Positions 25,783 to 38,879 of a stretch of 64,000 bases of DNA are shown here, piece by piece (position 1 is the first letter of the stretch; each line of letters starts with the position of its first letter). The stretch is from Dugong dugon (Eukaryota; Chordata; Mammalia; Sirenia; Dugongidae): NCBI GenBank assembly GCA_030035585.1, contig CM057472.1, positions 87,727,601-87,791,600 of the forward strand, given 5' to 3'. The translations under genes were made by a program, and so were the position numbers. A model generated the notes under the pieces. The model was not told where the DNA came from, made no database searches, and saw nothing but the letters and a program-made list of their open reading frames with translations.

Positions 25783-27388
25783 GTTTTTCCTCTTCAACTT
25801 TGAGTCATAATGTTGAATGAGAACTGAGTCATACAGGATTGCATCCTGGGGTCTTCTGGATGAAGCACTGAACATTTTTATACATTATATGGGAGGGTTC
25901 AAACTTGGTAAGAAAACCAATTCCACTTCTCCTTCTCCTTCCCCCCATCTCTCTCTTCACCTGCCCTTTGTATGCAGAGTGTCATTCCCAGTTGAACCAG
26001 AGGGCAATTGCTGATGGATTTAAACTCTGGAATGACACTGGTCACAGTTTGCCCTGAAATTTCCTCAAGGCTTGTAAATGTATTTTTTTTTTTTTAATTT
26101 CTAATGGTTGTGATATGTAAATATATATCTCTATCCAACTGTTACCTTAAAAAGATTCCAGTCATGATTCTCGTAAACAAACACATACTATATGCTTAAG
26201 GAGGACTCATGTCTCTATATATTCTATTTTAAAAGGCCAGCTAAAATGGAGTAATGCTATAGGAATGGAGAACAAGACAGACAAGTCTTGGGCTGCCAGC
26301 AAGCAGCAAGGATGACATTACCTTAATAGAGCAATGAAAAAGTGGTTAACAGAAAAACAAACAAACAAAAAAACCTCTCCTTCACTTAAGGCCCACAGAA
26401 CTAGGCTAAACCAGAAAACAGACAGGCTTCTGCTGGGGAGTACTTTTGACAAATCCCTCACCCCCACCCCCACAGCCATCCACAGGATAAGTGTATATTG
26501 TCTCTGCATGATTTAGTATCTGGTGCTATTCTGCACTTCTCAGTTTGGGGGCTGAATTCCTCAGCATCCTTGCTACATTGCAAAAATAGAAAGCCCAATA
26601 TCATAGTCATACCACCACCCCACTTGCCGCCCACGGCGTAACAGTAGAGCAGGCAGGCCTCGGTTTTCAAAAGGATTGTATTACAAAAGTTCCTTTATAA
26701 ATTCTCAGAGCTCAGATTATGTTTGCCCAGTGAAACAATGTAGTTCTATTTCCAGACCTCAAATATCCGGTAAACCCAGAATGTTCCCAATAACCTAGTC
26801 TAGAGCCACTATAGTCAAGTATGTGGCCACATAGAAGATGTTTTCTAAAGGGATTTATAGTTGGAATTCTGGGTTTTGTTGCCAGCAACACATTTTTCAC
26901 CACTGCAGCTCTGATAACAAGAATATAAGGTCTTTGTGTCCTTCCATTTGGGGAATGGTCAAGAGACAATAATGACTCAAATTTCATTTCCTTAGTAGTT
27001 CATAACTAAGACTGGAGTTAAGCATATAGGTCAGACAGCAGGGGCAGACTCATACATGCACACACACACATGCACATACTCACGTGCACATGCACTTCAA
27101 GTGTTTAAACCTCTTAATCTCCAGTTGTGGGAATCTAGCAGACTGAACCATAGTGGTAGTCATACAGGCAGGCCCTTGAATGCCAACAGAGGAAGTAGCT
27201 ACCCAACCACTCACTTACTGTCTTCATAGATTTCAACCATGGTGGTTCTTATAATCTAGGTCAAAGTGGGGATGAAGAGAGGACTGAAGGGCAAGAAAGG
27301 GGCTCCATCTAGAAAAGGATGAGGTGAGGTGCTGGACTGAATGATTTGGATTGGGTAAAGAGCAGGGTTAGATTTATTTGATAGGAGT
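25783..27388. other. Intronic single-copy DNA
   Basis: Short CA-rich patch near 27057. No exon or repeat recognised. Confidence 0.45.
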
Positions 27389-27400
27389 AATAGGAGAAAT

Positions 27401-27592
27401 GGAATCCCTGGGTGCTTTGCTGCTAACCAAATGTTTAGACGTTTAAGTCTACCCAGAGACACCTTGGGAGAAAGTCCTGGTGATCTACTTCGTAAAAATC
27501 GGCCATCGAAAACCTAATGAAGCGCAGTTCTACTCTGACAAACGTGGGGTCACCATAAGTCGGAACTGACTAGATGACAACAGGTTTGGTTT
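27401..27592 (+). mobile_element. tRNA-related SINE, long form, with TSD
   Basis: The SINE is flanked by aataggagaaat (27389-27400) and aatagaagaaat (27593-27604), 11 of 12 matching. The tail is acaacaggtttggttt. Confidence 0.92.
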
Positions 27593-27604
27593 AATAGAAG
27601 AAAT

Positions 27605-30090
27605 ACAGGTAGGGAGATAAGTGGGGGGGGGGGCAGGGATGAAGCTTGAAGGTGCAGCTTTGAGGGTTGATAAAGGAGAGAAGCAGAACATAATTCAGTT
27701 CAGTTCAACATCCTTGGGTGAGTACTCAGCCTTGTATGTGCCAGAAAAGCAAGCAAAACTGAATGAGACGTAAGACCCCCGGTGAGAAGAAGAAAGAGAT
27801 CCATAGGTAGATTGCCATTTGTGCAGTAGATCTGTTCATGCCAGATTAGAGATTCAGTAAGAGCACGGGAAGGAAAGATTTATTCTGACTTGATGATCAA
27901 GAAACATTTCGTGGAAGAGGAGGCACTTGAGCTAGGCCTGAGGATTTTAACTTCCTGGAATAAGTAGGGAATAGGATAAATACAGTGCAGGAAGAGGGTG
28001 GGTGAGGTCAAAGCCCAGAAGTGGAGCAAGTGCAGGGAGATGTGAGAGAGGGACAGTATGCCTGTTAGCAGAGTGTTGTAGGGAGGAGAAGGGACGTGTT
28101 TACTCTTTCTAACAGAATTTCTTCTTCAACACCTTAATTTCTCCTTGGCCACCAATGAGACCCCAGCCTACGGGCAAGTTGTAGCTCTAGTCGGTAGAAG
28201 AAGTGAGGATGGGAGACGGCATGGAGGAGGGGATCTGAGGGTTTGAGAATCGAGCAGTTGAGGGCAGTGGTCAAGAGGTTTTTTTCCTACTTCTTGCTTC
28301 TCCTCTTCCCCAAATACCACCCAGCCCATTGTGTGATTCTAGATGAGAATCTGATGGGAATAAGAGAGAAGCAGGCATTTACAGCAAGGAGAGACAGGAA
28401 AAGAACATTTTTAGAGGAGATATGGAGAGACCGGAAGGAGGGTTGATTTTATGAAAGACTGGATCAGTAAGTATTGCATCAAATAATCATAAGCTCCTGT
28501 TGTCATGGGTCCCTCTGCCCCACACTCTCTGAAAGGAGCATGAAGGGCCAATTCTCACACTTCCCACAGGCTTAAACCACTGCAGTATGGAGGTAAGTTA
28601 GGGGGTGCTCTCTGATCACCAAATCCTAAGATGGGGGAAAAAAAAAACTCTGAAAAGTCTCTACTTCCACAAATTCCATTATTATTATCAACAACTTTAA
28701 ACTGATAAACACATCGTAGAGATCAATGATTAGCAACTGGAAGAATGGAAACATCTTTCCAATTCCCTCCACATCAAAAAAATACGCATCTGCTAAAAAT
28801 TTTCAAAATGGGGATTTATAACTGATAACCAAAATCTACCTGTTACTGTTTTTATTAAAGGGAACACTTCCACAGAGGTTTACTTAACATTTAAAAAACT
28901 ACTTTTTAAAAAAATTGATGTTATAAAAATAAATTAACTTTGTTTTGGAATTGGTCATCAAGAGCCTGATCAAATACTATATATACAAAGGGAGGGAAGG
29001 AGTTAAAGGAAAGTAAATTTTAATAGCCAATAAATATTTTTAGTTTTTTTCTTTCCTTTGGGTTATGCATGCCATCATCTTCATATGACATAAGCAACCA
29101 AAAGTATCTTCCACATCTGGTAGGTGGGGGTGGGGGCAGTTGGGGGTTGCTATTTCTGCTATTCCTGATCTTCCTTTAACTGTAGTGGGAGAGCGGAGGT
29201 TGAGAAGAAAAGGCCAATAGTTTCCTGTAGTTTTATTTATTTTATTTATTATTGCTCCCCCAGTGCCACATTTAGTAACCACCACCCGCTGAGTGACTCC
29301 CGAAGTAACATCCACTCTACATCCCACCCCCGGCTCCCCTAGTCCCAGCAGGAGCTAAAGAAGTCATGTTCAAGGAGAAATTAGGAAATTGGTGGATGCT
29401 GTTATTTCTAAAGCTTCCCCATGACTCTATGGCCATTTAATGTACTTAGTAATGAGTCAAGCCTGTGAATTAGTGGTGTTAGAGACCCTCCAGGAGTTAT
29501 ACAGCACCACCTGATAGCACATTGTCCTTTTGTCCTTCTCGCTTTAGATGCTCTGATCTTTCTCTTCGTTCATCTTCTGTACACTGACAAGGTCTACACT
29601 GTAGGAAATTACATCTATCAGGCATGATGACTCCCTCTGTGATGCTTTACTCCCACATAGACATACTCCCTTGGATGAAATGGCTTGCTTTTTGCCTGAA
29701 TTGGGCTAAGATATACGAGCTGAAGTCACCTCTCTCCCACCCCTACCCCATTTTACCACCCTTCCCTGGTGAAATACTTTATCCTCTGTATTCATTTGCT
29801 TGAAATTAACAGGTGGGTGGATAGCCAAGCCAGATAAGAGAGCAGTATGGCAGGGAGAATCAATAATATGTACTAGGACACCAGCAGATATTATCATTCC
29901 AAAGTTGCACTTCTAGCTAAAAAATAAAAATGAAACAGAGAATTTATAGAATATAGTGTCTGGTTAAGTGAGTTGCCTGATACCTAACAATCAATTTAAA
30001 GCCAAGAATTAAAATCCAGATATTTTCATTTCTAGAGCAGAAGGAGAATACATCTGTCAACCATACCATATGACACCATTGTGTACAATA
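27605..30090. other. Intronic single-copy DNA
   Basis: A G12 run at 27622-27633 and a possible faint L2 at 27890-28060. The 95-codon minus frame at 29040 has no recognisable homology. Confidence 0.4.
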
Positions 30091-30288
30091 TCAGTTGCTG
30101 TGGAATTGATCTAAATAATGGTGACCCTGTATGTGTCAGAGTAGAACTGTGCTCTGTAGTGTTTTCAATGGCTGATTTTTCGGTCGTAGACCATCAGGCC
30201 TTTCTTACGAGGTGCCCTCTGGGTAGACTCGAACTTCTAACCTTTCAATTAGCAGCCAAGTACAATAACCATTTGCACCAGCCGGTGA
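30091..30288 (-). mobile_element. tRNA-related SINE, long form
   Basis: A reverse-strand SINE from 'cagttgctgtggaattgat' to the head complement ending 'caccagccggtg'. Diverged. Confidence 0.85.
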
Positions 30289-31479
30289 TTTACTCTACTG
30301 TAAATCATGCATAATAGAGTCCTTTAGTTCCTTCTTCCATAGTTCACCATCTAGTTTGAAGAGACAAAAGTATGCCCTTCTGATATAAACTTTTTATAGC
30401 CTTCTGATTTTTTTTTTTCTGTCTTTAAATTGTATATACATACATTTTATTTTTCTACTTCTTCCTCTTGTGGCTTAAAAGTAAGCTCTGTCCGTATCAT
30501 TGTTACTTATGCATTTATCACTCATATCAAAGTTCTTTTTTACTGTGTTTCACTTGGAGAGAACCAAGTTAGAGACCACTGGATGCATTTTCCCGGCATT
30601 TGATTCCCAGGTTGAGCAGCACCTTTTAAAATTATAATTGATTTTGTTGAAATCTTGGGTTTTGGAGTGAAGTCTGGCAGTCTCAGGAAATGAGCATTCT
30701 CTCTACTCATAAAATAGTAACAAGAATGGTGTAAATGTTCTGGGGATTCCTTCTGACCTAGAAAGGGAAGGGAGCAACTTCTGAAACAAGAAAAGGAGTT
30801 TGGGGCTTGTTTGAAACAGAAACACAAGCATTAAGCATATTTATTCATGTTTCCTAAGACACCAACCATTATATGACAAACTGGAATATATTCTAGATTA
30901 TCTGCTAATTGAATGTAAACTCTAGGTGCCTTTCCCATTATTAGTGAATACAAACAATTTTTTTAATCCCTAAAGTGTAAATTGCTCAACCATCATGTAA
31001 TAAATATCAATGTCTAATGCAAATGATTTGGTCATTATTTAATCCTAATGTACATAACGGAAACTTATTTATAGGAAACGTGAAATTTTTTGTTCTGTTT
31101 TCAGTACTGCACAAAATAGCACAAGGGATATAAAAAATAATTATTAACTAATGCTCTGAGACAATTATTTCTAAGTCATTTGTTTTATTTCATTATAGAG
31201 CAAATACTTTGACATGTTTGTAGGGTAACTTGTGATGATCATATAGTTACAGAAAAACAAAAAGATTGAGAGAGGTCTCTTCCTAAAAGCATTACTGTAA
31301 TATTCCATTATATACAGGAAGTAAAATTAAGAATAGAGAATGAGAAAATAAGGATATTATTTTTAAATTATCTTTTAAGTACACCATATAAGCTTACTTG
31401 TAGAAAATAACTTTTCATTTCCTTGATAAAATGAGAGATCATTTAATTTTTCAACCACAAATTTTGCTCGTTTGTTTTG
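30289..31479. other. AT-rich intronic DNA
   Basis: No exon seen. 31000-31480 may contain further decayed L1, but I cannot align it. Confidence 0.4.
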
Positions 31480-32150
31480 TGATTGATTTAAACTATTATT
31501 GCATTGTGGACAGGAGATATAGAATACAATAATTAATTCTTCATAATGTGTTTATTATTCTTATACATTACTGCTATTTGCATTATGTTCTATACGTTCT
31601 TGAAAAGAATGGAACTTTCTAATTATCGGATTCAGGCTTACTGGTATGTCTATTATTTCTGGCCTGTTAATTATGTTGTTTAAATCAATTATAAGTTTGC
31701 TACTTTTTTTCCCCAGCTTATCCTATTAGTTTTTAAAAGAAATATATAGTAAAAATCTTGCAGCATGATTCAATAATTTATTCAACAAATAGTTATTAAG
31801 CATTTACTACATGCCAAGCTTTGTTCTAGGTTCTGTAGAATCAGCAAGATAAACTAAATAAAATTTTAAAAAAATCATCTACTTCCACAGAGCATACACT
31901 CTAATGGGGTTTTTGACTATGAATTTGTCATTTTCTTTTTAGTCTATCAATATATGATTTATATATTTTGAGGCTATATTATTAGGCATGTATTGATTCA
32001 AAGCTATTATATATTCTGGGTAAATTGTTTTTACTCAAGATGTAATGATGGTTTGGACAGTAAAATCTATTTTTTTCTGATAATAATATCATCATATTTG
32101 TTATCTTTTGGTTAACATTCACCAGGTATACTAGTTAGGATACTGATTTG
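31480..32150 (-). mobile_element. Old L1 ORF2 remnant, antisense
   Basis: 'tatacgttcttgaaaagaat' and 'gtttaaatcaattataag', then 'ttttgaggctatattattag' and 'atcttttggttaacattcac', resemble antisense L1 ORF2. An L2/MIR-like segment (31770-31870) interrupts it. Confidence 0.6.
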
Positions 32151-32529
32151 AGAATATGGTAGTTCTGCTTCTCTAGATCATCCACAGACCCAGGTTGCTT
32201 CTCTCTTGTTGCAGAATCATACCCCCTTGGGACACCTATCAGCTCATATTTTTATGTGAAAGAGAAGGAACTTTTTACCTTATTTAAACGTGGTTGTGGC
32301 CCTAGTTTTAACAGCCAAATTGATATTCTAAATAATATACCTGGAAAATATTGAGCAAAAGAAAACAGATATGGCAATGTCTCTACCCACATGGCTGAAT
32401 CTGACTTATCTCTACATCCACATTCCAGAAATAGAGCAAAGCAGAAGTGGAAAATAAGCATCAGCCTCTTAAGAGGTGACTTAGAAATTGCGTACATCAC
32501 TCAGGTAGAATTTAGCAACAACAATTTAG

Positions 32530-32930
32530 ATTTAGTAAAGTGATTTAGAGCATAGACTAAGAAGATACATGGCTTGGGTTCAAATTCTGGCTTTGCCACT
32601 TACTAGCTATGTCAGTATGGACAATTCATGGTCTGTTTGTGCCTCCTTTATTGCAATTGTGAAATACCTGTTGCTGTCAAATTGATTCTTACTCATAGCA
32701 ACCCTATAGGACAGAGTAGAACTGCCCCATACCATAGGGTTTCCAAGGCTGTAAATCTTTATGGAAATGGACTGCCATATCTTTATCCTGTGGAGTGGCT
32801 GGTAGGTTCCAACCATGAACCTTTGGGTCAGCAGCCAAGTGCTTAACCACTGCACCACCAGGGCTCTGACTGTAAAATAGGGACAATAATAATCCAAGCT
32901 ATAAACTCTCACAGTGTTGTTTATTGTTTT
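32530..32930 (+). repeat. MIR remnant split by a SINE
   Basis: The 5' half (gggttcaaattctggctttg) and the 3' half (tgtaaaatagggacaataat) flank the SINE at 32666-32867. Confidence 0.72.
32666..32867 (-). mobile_element. tRNA-related SINE inserted in an MIR
   Basis: A reverse-strand SINE with middle 'ggctgtaaatctttatgg'. It splits an MIR: MIR sequence runs up to about 32660 and resumes with 'tgtaaaatagggacaataat' after 32868. Confidence 0.9.
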
Positions 32931-33526
32931 AAAGCCACCACAATTGAGTTGGTGTTGGTAGCAGTAGTAGTAACACTGGTGGTGGTAAACACATGCTTAC
33001 TTAGATTTCCCATATTATACCACCTTCTTTGCTCACCACTGTGTGTTTACTACTCCTTGTCTCTGAAATCATTTTCTTCATACTGAAGTACGTCCTTTAG
33101 TGGTTGTGCCGGCAGACATCTTGAATGGCAAGATTTCTTGATCTTTGTTTATCTGAAAGTGTCTTAGGTTTACCTTCTCTCTTAAATGATTTGCCTAGAT
33201 ATAGAATTCTGGATTGACAAATATTTTCTTCCAGCATTTTGACGGTGTTATAGTCCTTGTCTTCTGGGATCTATTTATTTATATATAATCTGTTGATTTT
33301 GATATTTTTATCATAGTTTTGGTGTTCTTTTTTTCGCTATAATGAGCCAAGACATGGCTACTTTTTTTTTTTTTTCACCTTGATTGGGAGTCTTTAATAT
33401 AATTTGTGCCTTTCAAATCTGAAAAATAATTCTCATTTATTATATTTTTCAATATTGCCTTTCCCTCATTTTCTCTACTCTTTCCTCCTAGAATTCCTCA
33501 TATATGTTAGACTTTTTATTCAATAC

Positions 33527-33552
33527 ACACACACACACACACACATACACAC
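33527..33552. repeat. (CA)n microsatellite
   Basis: A short CA run at the join between L1-like sequence and the RTE copy. Confidence 0.85.
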
Positions 33553-33577
33553 ATGCATATGTATGTGCTCATGTGAA

Positions 33578-34524
33578 ACATATACAAAGACCAAGAGGCA
33601 GTCATTTGAACAGAACAAGGGGATACTACAGGGTTTAAAATCAGGAAAGGTGTGTGTCAGGATTATATCCTTTCACCATATTGATTCAGTCTGTATGCTG
33701 AACAAATAATCTGAGAAGCTAGACTATTTGGAGAATGAGGCATCAGGATTGGAGTAAGACTTGTTAACAAACTATGATGATGCAGCCATGCTTGCTGAAA
33801 GCAAAGAAGACTTGAAGCACTGCTGATGAAGATCACAGACTACAGCCTTCCGTATGGATTACTCCTCAACATAAAGAAAAAAAATTCTTACAGCTGGACC
33901 AATAAGCAACATCATGATAAATGGAGAAGATATTGAAGTTGTCAAGAATTTCATTTTACTTGGATCCATAATCAATGCCATGGACGCAGGAGTCAATAAA
34001 TCAAAGGACAGATTGTATCAGGCAAATCTGCTGCAAAAGACCTCTTTAAAGTGTTAAAAAGCAAAGATGTCACCTTGAGGACTAAGGTGCATCTGACCCA
34101 AGCCATGATATTTTCAATTACCTCATACGCATGGGAAGGCTGGACACTGATCAAGGATGACCAAAGAAGAATTAATGCATTTGAATTATGGTATTGGAGA
34201 AGAATATTGAATATACCATGGACTGCCAGAAGAATGAACAAATCTGTTCCTTAAAAGCAAAGATGGTGAGACTTTGTCTCATGTACTTTGGCCATGTTAT
34301 CAGGAGGGACCAGTCCCTGGAGAAGGACATCATTCTTGGTAAAGCAGAAGGTCAGCTAAAAAGAGGAAAACCCTCAACGAGATGGATTGACACAGTGGCT
34401 GCAACAGTGGGCTCAGACATAGCAGCAATTGTGAGGATGGCACAGGATCTGGCAGTGTTTCATTCTGTTGTGCATAGGGTCACTATGAGTTGGAACTGAC
34501 TCCACAGCACCTAACAACAACAAC
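33578..34524 (+). mobile_element. RTE LINE, 3' part of ORF2 (decayed)
   Basis: About 950 bp on the + strand from 'gaccaagaggcagt' to the terminal 'cacctaacaacaacaac'. Broken frames carry LRTKVHLTQAMIF, YFGHVIRRDQSLEKDI and RWIDTVAATVGS, all RTE C-terminal signatures. The YADD-coding region (about 33772-33785) is disrupted by small deletions. It lies within an L1 remnant and after a CA tract. Confidence 0.93.
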
Positions 34525-34550
34525 ATATATCTATATATACATATGTATAT

Positions 34551-34706
34551 GGAACCCTGGTGGCACAGTGGTTAAGAGCTACAGCTGCTCATCAAAAGGT
34601 CAGCAGTTCAAATCCACCAGCCACTCCTTGGAAACCCTATCGGGTAGTTCTGCTCTGTCCTGTAGGATCACTATAGTTGAAATTGACTCGACGGCAACAG
34701 ATCTTG
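34551..34706 (+). mobile_element. tRNA-related SINE, short form
   Basis: It starts 'ggaaccctggtggcacagt' and ends at 'gactcgacggcaac', embedded in TA/CA-rich sequence just after an RTE copy. Confidence 0.92.
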
Positions 34707-34844
34707 ATCATATATATACACATGCACACATATGTACACATATATAGATATATGTAATCTCATTGTGCTACATTTTGGAAAGTTTCCTCAGTTCTGTCTT
34801 CCAGTTCATTAGTCCTCTCTTCAGCTGTATCTATGCAATCTACT

Positions 34845-34870
34845 GATATATATATTTATATGTATAGGTG

Positions 34871-34908
<38 letters not shown>
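34845..34908. repeat. (TA)n(GA)n tract
   Basis: TA repeats pass directly into GA repeats before a SINE head. Confidence 0.9.
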
Positions 34909-34911
<3 letters not shown>

Positions 34912-35071
34912 CCCTGGTGGCACTGTGGTTAAGAGATCAGCTGCTAACCAAAAGGTTGGCAGTTTAATCTGACTCCACCAGCCACTCCTTGGAAACCCTA
35001 TGGGGCAGTTCTACTGTGTCCTACAGGGTCACTTTGAGTCAGAATTGACTTGACGGCAACGGGTTTGTTTT
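34909..35071 (+). mobile_element. tRNA-related SINE, short form
   Basis: It begins 'gccctggtggcactgtggtt' directly after a (TA)n(GA)n tract and ends 'cggcaacgggtttg'. Confidence 0.92.
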
Positions 35072-35092
35072 ATATATACAAACATATATATA

Positions 35093-35209
35093 AACTCATT
35101 GCCATCAAGTCAATCCCCACTCACAGTGACCTTATAGGACAGAGTAGAACTGCCCCATGGAGTTTCCAAGGCTGTAAATCTTTACAGAAGCAGACTACCA
35201 CATCTTTCT
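35093..35209 (-). mobile_element. 5'-truncated SINE in inverted orientation
   Basis: Only the tail and middle are present (tgccatcaagtcaatcc … aggctgtaaatctttacag); the tRNA-like head is missing. It faces the + strand SINE at 34909 across a 21-base gap. Confidence 0.88.
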
Positions 35210-35520
35210 TATATATATATCTATATATATATATTTAATTTCACTGACTACATTTCACCTCCAAGAATTTTATTTAGTTCTTTTTTAAATCTACCCTTTT
35301 CCCACATTACCTTTTATTTCTCTGTGGTTTCTATACTTTATATCTTTAATCATTTCAATTATATTTATTTTGGTAATTTCTTTCAGCTTGTTCTATTATC
35401 TCACATGTTTGGGGTCCTTATTTGCTTGTTGTGTCTGTTAACTTTCCTTCATGATAGATTGTCTTCTTACTGGATTCTATTTGTTGTAAGCTTATTTTAT
35501 CGATCTTGATATTGCTATAG

Positions 35521-37672
35521 GAATCATACATGCTTCATTCTAGTGGAATATTCTAGAAGAATATTTCGGTTATTCTGATATTGAATTACTATATGCGATT
35601 AAACGAATTAATTTCTTTCTCTGTTCCTCAGTTTCTTGAACATTTTTAGGTGTCTCCTGTATACCTAACTCCTTTCTCCTGGGCCGTGCAGGCTGCTGCA
35701 GAAGGAAGGCCTTGTGTTGGCCAGAGAGAGCAAAATAGTTCTGCTCTCTGTCCCAGGCATTTTAAGATACATGTCTTTATTTAAGGGAATTCATTTTTTA
35801 TTTATGTTCAGTCCATCAGGATTCCCTGCCAGGAGGTAAAGGACAATAGGGCAAATAAGTCAGCATACTCTTTCCATACCAGTGAGTTCTGCACCAGTGA
35901 AAAATGCTCTCTTGGATCACAGGAACATCAGCTGTGGAGGTGTTTCTAGTGAAGAAAACAACAACGTTTGATATTTAAAATAGAAATGCCAAGTTGTTAA
36001 TATGTATAGAGACAACATGTACTGTATACAGTAATGAAAAATTCAGTTTTTTAGTGCAGCAATACTGCTTAGTCTTGGATTAGCTTTATGGGAGTCTATG
36101 CTTCCTCACCTCAGTGTATGAAGTTTTAATGATTAAGAGGATGTTGCAATTTTTGTAGTAATCTAAAAGAAAATTTAATCAGTGTAATACAATGTTAAAT
36201 TTTAAAAGGAATTTAAGGGTTAATTACTCTGTCTTCTCACTCAGTGTAAGACTGCAGCTTCAGGGTCCCTAATAGGAATCCTGTGCTAAGCACTTCCTGT
36301 GATGGAGAGTTCAATGCCTTACAAGGCATCTCCCCTGATTCTGAGTGGCTCCAAATGTTGAAATGTTCTTCTTTATAATGAGATGTTCACACACTTAAAG
36401 CTTTTTTTTAAACACACAGAAGACAGGCTCTCCTACAGTAATAAGATATATCTAAATTCTATTCCACAAATATCTATTGAATGTCTCCTATAGGCCTGGT
36501 ACTGTGCTAAGTTTGAGATTACAAGTATTGGTATCAATGGATTTTTATTGATGAGCAAACATTCTCCATTTTTACTGATGAGGAAACATTCAGGCATGCA
36601 GAGGCTAGGCAACTTGCCCAAGGTCACACAACTAGTAAATAATGGAGCAGAGATTTGAACTTAACCTGTCTGACCCTAAAATCCTTGCTGTTGACCAGTC
36701 TATGAATCATTCAGCGGAACCAGCTATAAACTCAACTGATAACAACAGAATGTGACAAGTATTCATAGAACAATGCTTTAGGAAGATCAGAAAGAACAAC
36801 TAACTCTACATGTCCAGAGTAGAAGTGGTAGACCTTGAAGACATAGTTATCATCAATGACAAAATATTGTTATCTTAATGTTGTTTCATCTATTTTAAGA
36901 ACGTTCTGTTTCTCCTACCTATGACAAAAACTTCAATATTAGTACTCCCTGACCTCTCCATCAGTTTTAGTAAGTGCAAAATCCTCAATACCATTAAGAA
37001 ATACCCTTATTACCCATCTTGCAGACATTTCTAGGACTGCTTAGATGACAACTTGCACCTCCTGTTAGGAGCACATAATCTCATTCTCCTCCAAGATTTC
37101 TCTGTTTAAGTGAATTTAAAACTATATAGTATCAAGGGGAAAGTGACCATTTCTTTTAGATGTCGGTCCCTCTATCTTAAGTAATGTATTCTTCATGGAA
37201 CAGTGAGATAGATACTTGAGTGAGATGGATGCTTGAACTATGATTTCCTAGAATTAAATGATAGTCTTATGAATGGATATTCTGGTATCTGGAAAGTGAC
37301 TGTATAGAAGAAATTTAACAAAGAAAAACTGACTTTGCCATGATTTAACTGTTTTAATATGCTATTTATTTGACATCTCCGAATATGGTAACTTGGTCAT
37401 TAGATATAAAATATGTGGCTTCCAACACGGGAGTTTCCTTTCCTTTCCTTACCTCTCCTTTTTCTCCCTCTCCTTCCTTTCCTTTTCTTGTCCAGTGAAA
37501 TACATGTCTTCTGAGTTCAAATAAAAAGTTGCCCCCTTTCTGAGTTCCTCAGGTTTTAACAGTCTAAGGGCAAATGAAAACTGGGCTTAATGTCTGCCTC
37601 CTTTAGGAAGCCCTCTGTGATCATTCATAATCTTCTCCCCTTTCTCTGCCTATTTAAATCGTTCAAGGTCTG
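35521..37672. other. Intronic single-copy DNA
   Basis: Contains the MIR/L2 at 36455. Otherwise nothing recognised. Confidence 0.45.
36455..36690 (-). repeat. MIR/L2 remnant
   Basis: 'ctattgaatgtctcctatag' and 'caaggtcacacaactagtaa' match reverse MIR. Confidence 0.65.
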
Positions 37673-37683
37673 GTTCACAATAA

Positions 37684-37838
37684 TGCCTGTTGTCATCGAG
37701 TCGATTCCGACTCATAGCAACCCTGTAGGACAGAGTAGAACTGCCACATAGGGTTTCCAAGGGATGCCTGGTGGATTCAAACTGCCAAGCTTTTGGTTAG
37801 CAGCTGAACTCTTAACCACTACGCCACCAGTGTTTCCA
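37684..37838 (-). mobile_element. tRNA-related SINE, short form, with TSD
   Basis: A reverse-strand SINE with a perfect 11-base duplication gttcacaataa at 37673-37683 and 37839-37849. Confidence 0.94.
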
Positions 37839-37859
37839 GTTCACAATAACAGCAAATGC

Positions 37860-37985
37860 TAATTTGCAATGTTCTTTTCAAATGTATCTTCTTACTTAAT
37901 CCTCAAAACAATCCTATAAGATAATTACCATTCGTGGTTATATTATGAGGAAACAGGCTCAGAGAGGATTTGAACTCTGGTCCTT
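37860..37985 (-). repeat. MIR remnant
   Basis: 'cctcaaaacaatcctataag' and 'gaggaaacaggctcagagag' match reverse MIR. Confidence 0.6.
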
Positions 37986-38029
37986 TGTCGCTCAGTTCAC
38001 ATGTTACCTTGTTTGTCAATCTTCCTGAT

Positions 38030-38290
38030 AGTCTCTTCCCTCCATTCAGTAGGTTAGTTTCTTTCTCTATTCATCTGTGTACTTCATCTATACTATCACA
38101 TTGTATTGGGGAAGCTCTATATGTTAATGGAGGTTTTGCTTTGTTTTATTTGGCTTTGGTGTGTGTGTTTTCTAGATTATAAGTTTTTAATTCCTGCTAT
38201 CTTCTCTTCTTTACACTACGTCCCCTGTACTTCCCCCAGTGCCTTGCCCATAGTAAGCATAAATGTAATGTTCATGGAGTGAATGGATTG
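38030..38290 (-). repeat. L2-like remnant
   Basis: 'attataagtttttaattcct' and 'agtgccttgcccatagtaag' resemble a reverse L2 end. Confidence 0.4.
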
Positions 38291-38879
38291 ATGCAGCAAA
38301 GTAAGGGACGGGGATGTGATTTCTTTCAATACTTGGTGGAAGTTAGTTCAGAGGTACATTCACAATAACTTAATATTTGTTGAATAATAATGAAACACTA
38401 AATAAGTCCAATATTACTAAGAGATTTAGGAGGCATGTCTTTTAGAGAGAAGGCTAAAATAATTAGAATTTTTTTGTTTTAATCAAGAGAAGAAAATGAG
38501 AAAATAGTGAGATGGGAAAAAGAAGTAGCCAGAGAGCCCAAAGCAGACTAGGATTTTGAGTTCCACATTGTGCTGCAAAATAAATTACTTGCGAAACAAT
38601 GCTTGGGGTTCGGTAGTCCATGTTATCTGGTTCTGGGACAATCATGAGCTTTATTATTTTGGAGTTGACTGGAAGGATATTTATGAGAAGAATGCAAATA
38701 AGTGGCTCCCCTTTCCACCGAATGAGCGAGGTAGCACATCGGGGAGAACTTCCATTCGGTGTGTTGAATTTGCAGGGGGAAATTTTTGTTTACTCACTCC
38801 CCTGGAGATTGGTATAAACAAGAAGCGAAAACTGTCTACAGGGATAACTTGCAAGAAGCTGTCTGGAGAAAAAGGAGAT

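Larger units (their letters stand above)
33060..35520 (-). mobile_element. Old L1 3' remnant, antisense, multiply interrupted
   Basis: L1 3'-type antisense sequence at about 33060-33525 ends near 'ctcatatatgttagactttt'. It appears to resume at 34765-34845 and 35235-35520 (ctccaagaattttatttagt, tgataga…cttactggattc). Between these pieces lie an RTE, three SINEs and TA/CA/GA arrays. Confidence 0.55.

Noticed and set aside
25636-25875. Tyr/Ile-rich minus-strand frame
   Set aside because: TA dinucleotide repeat read as protein.
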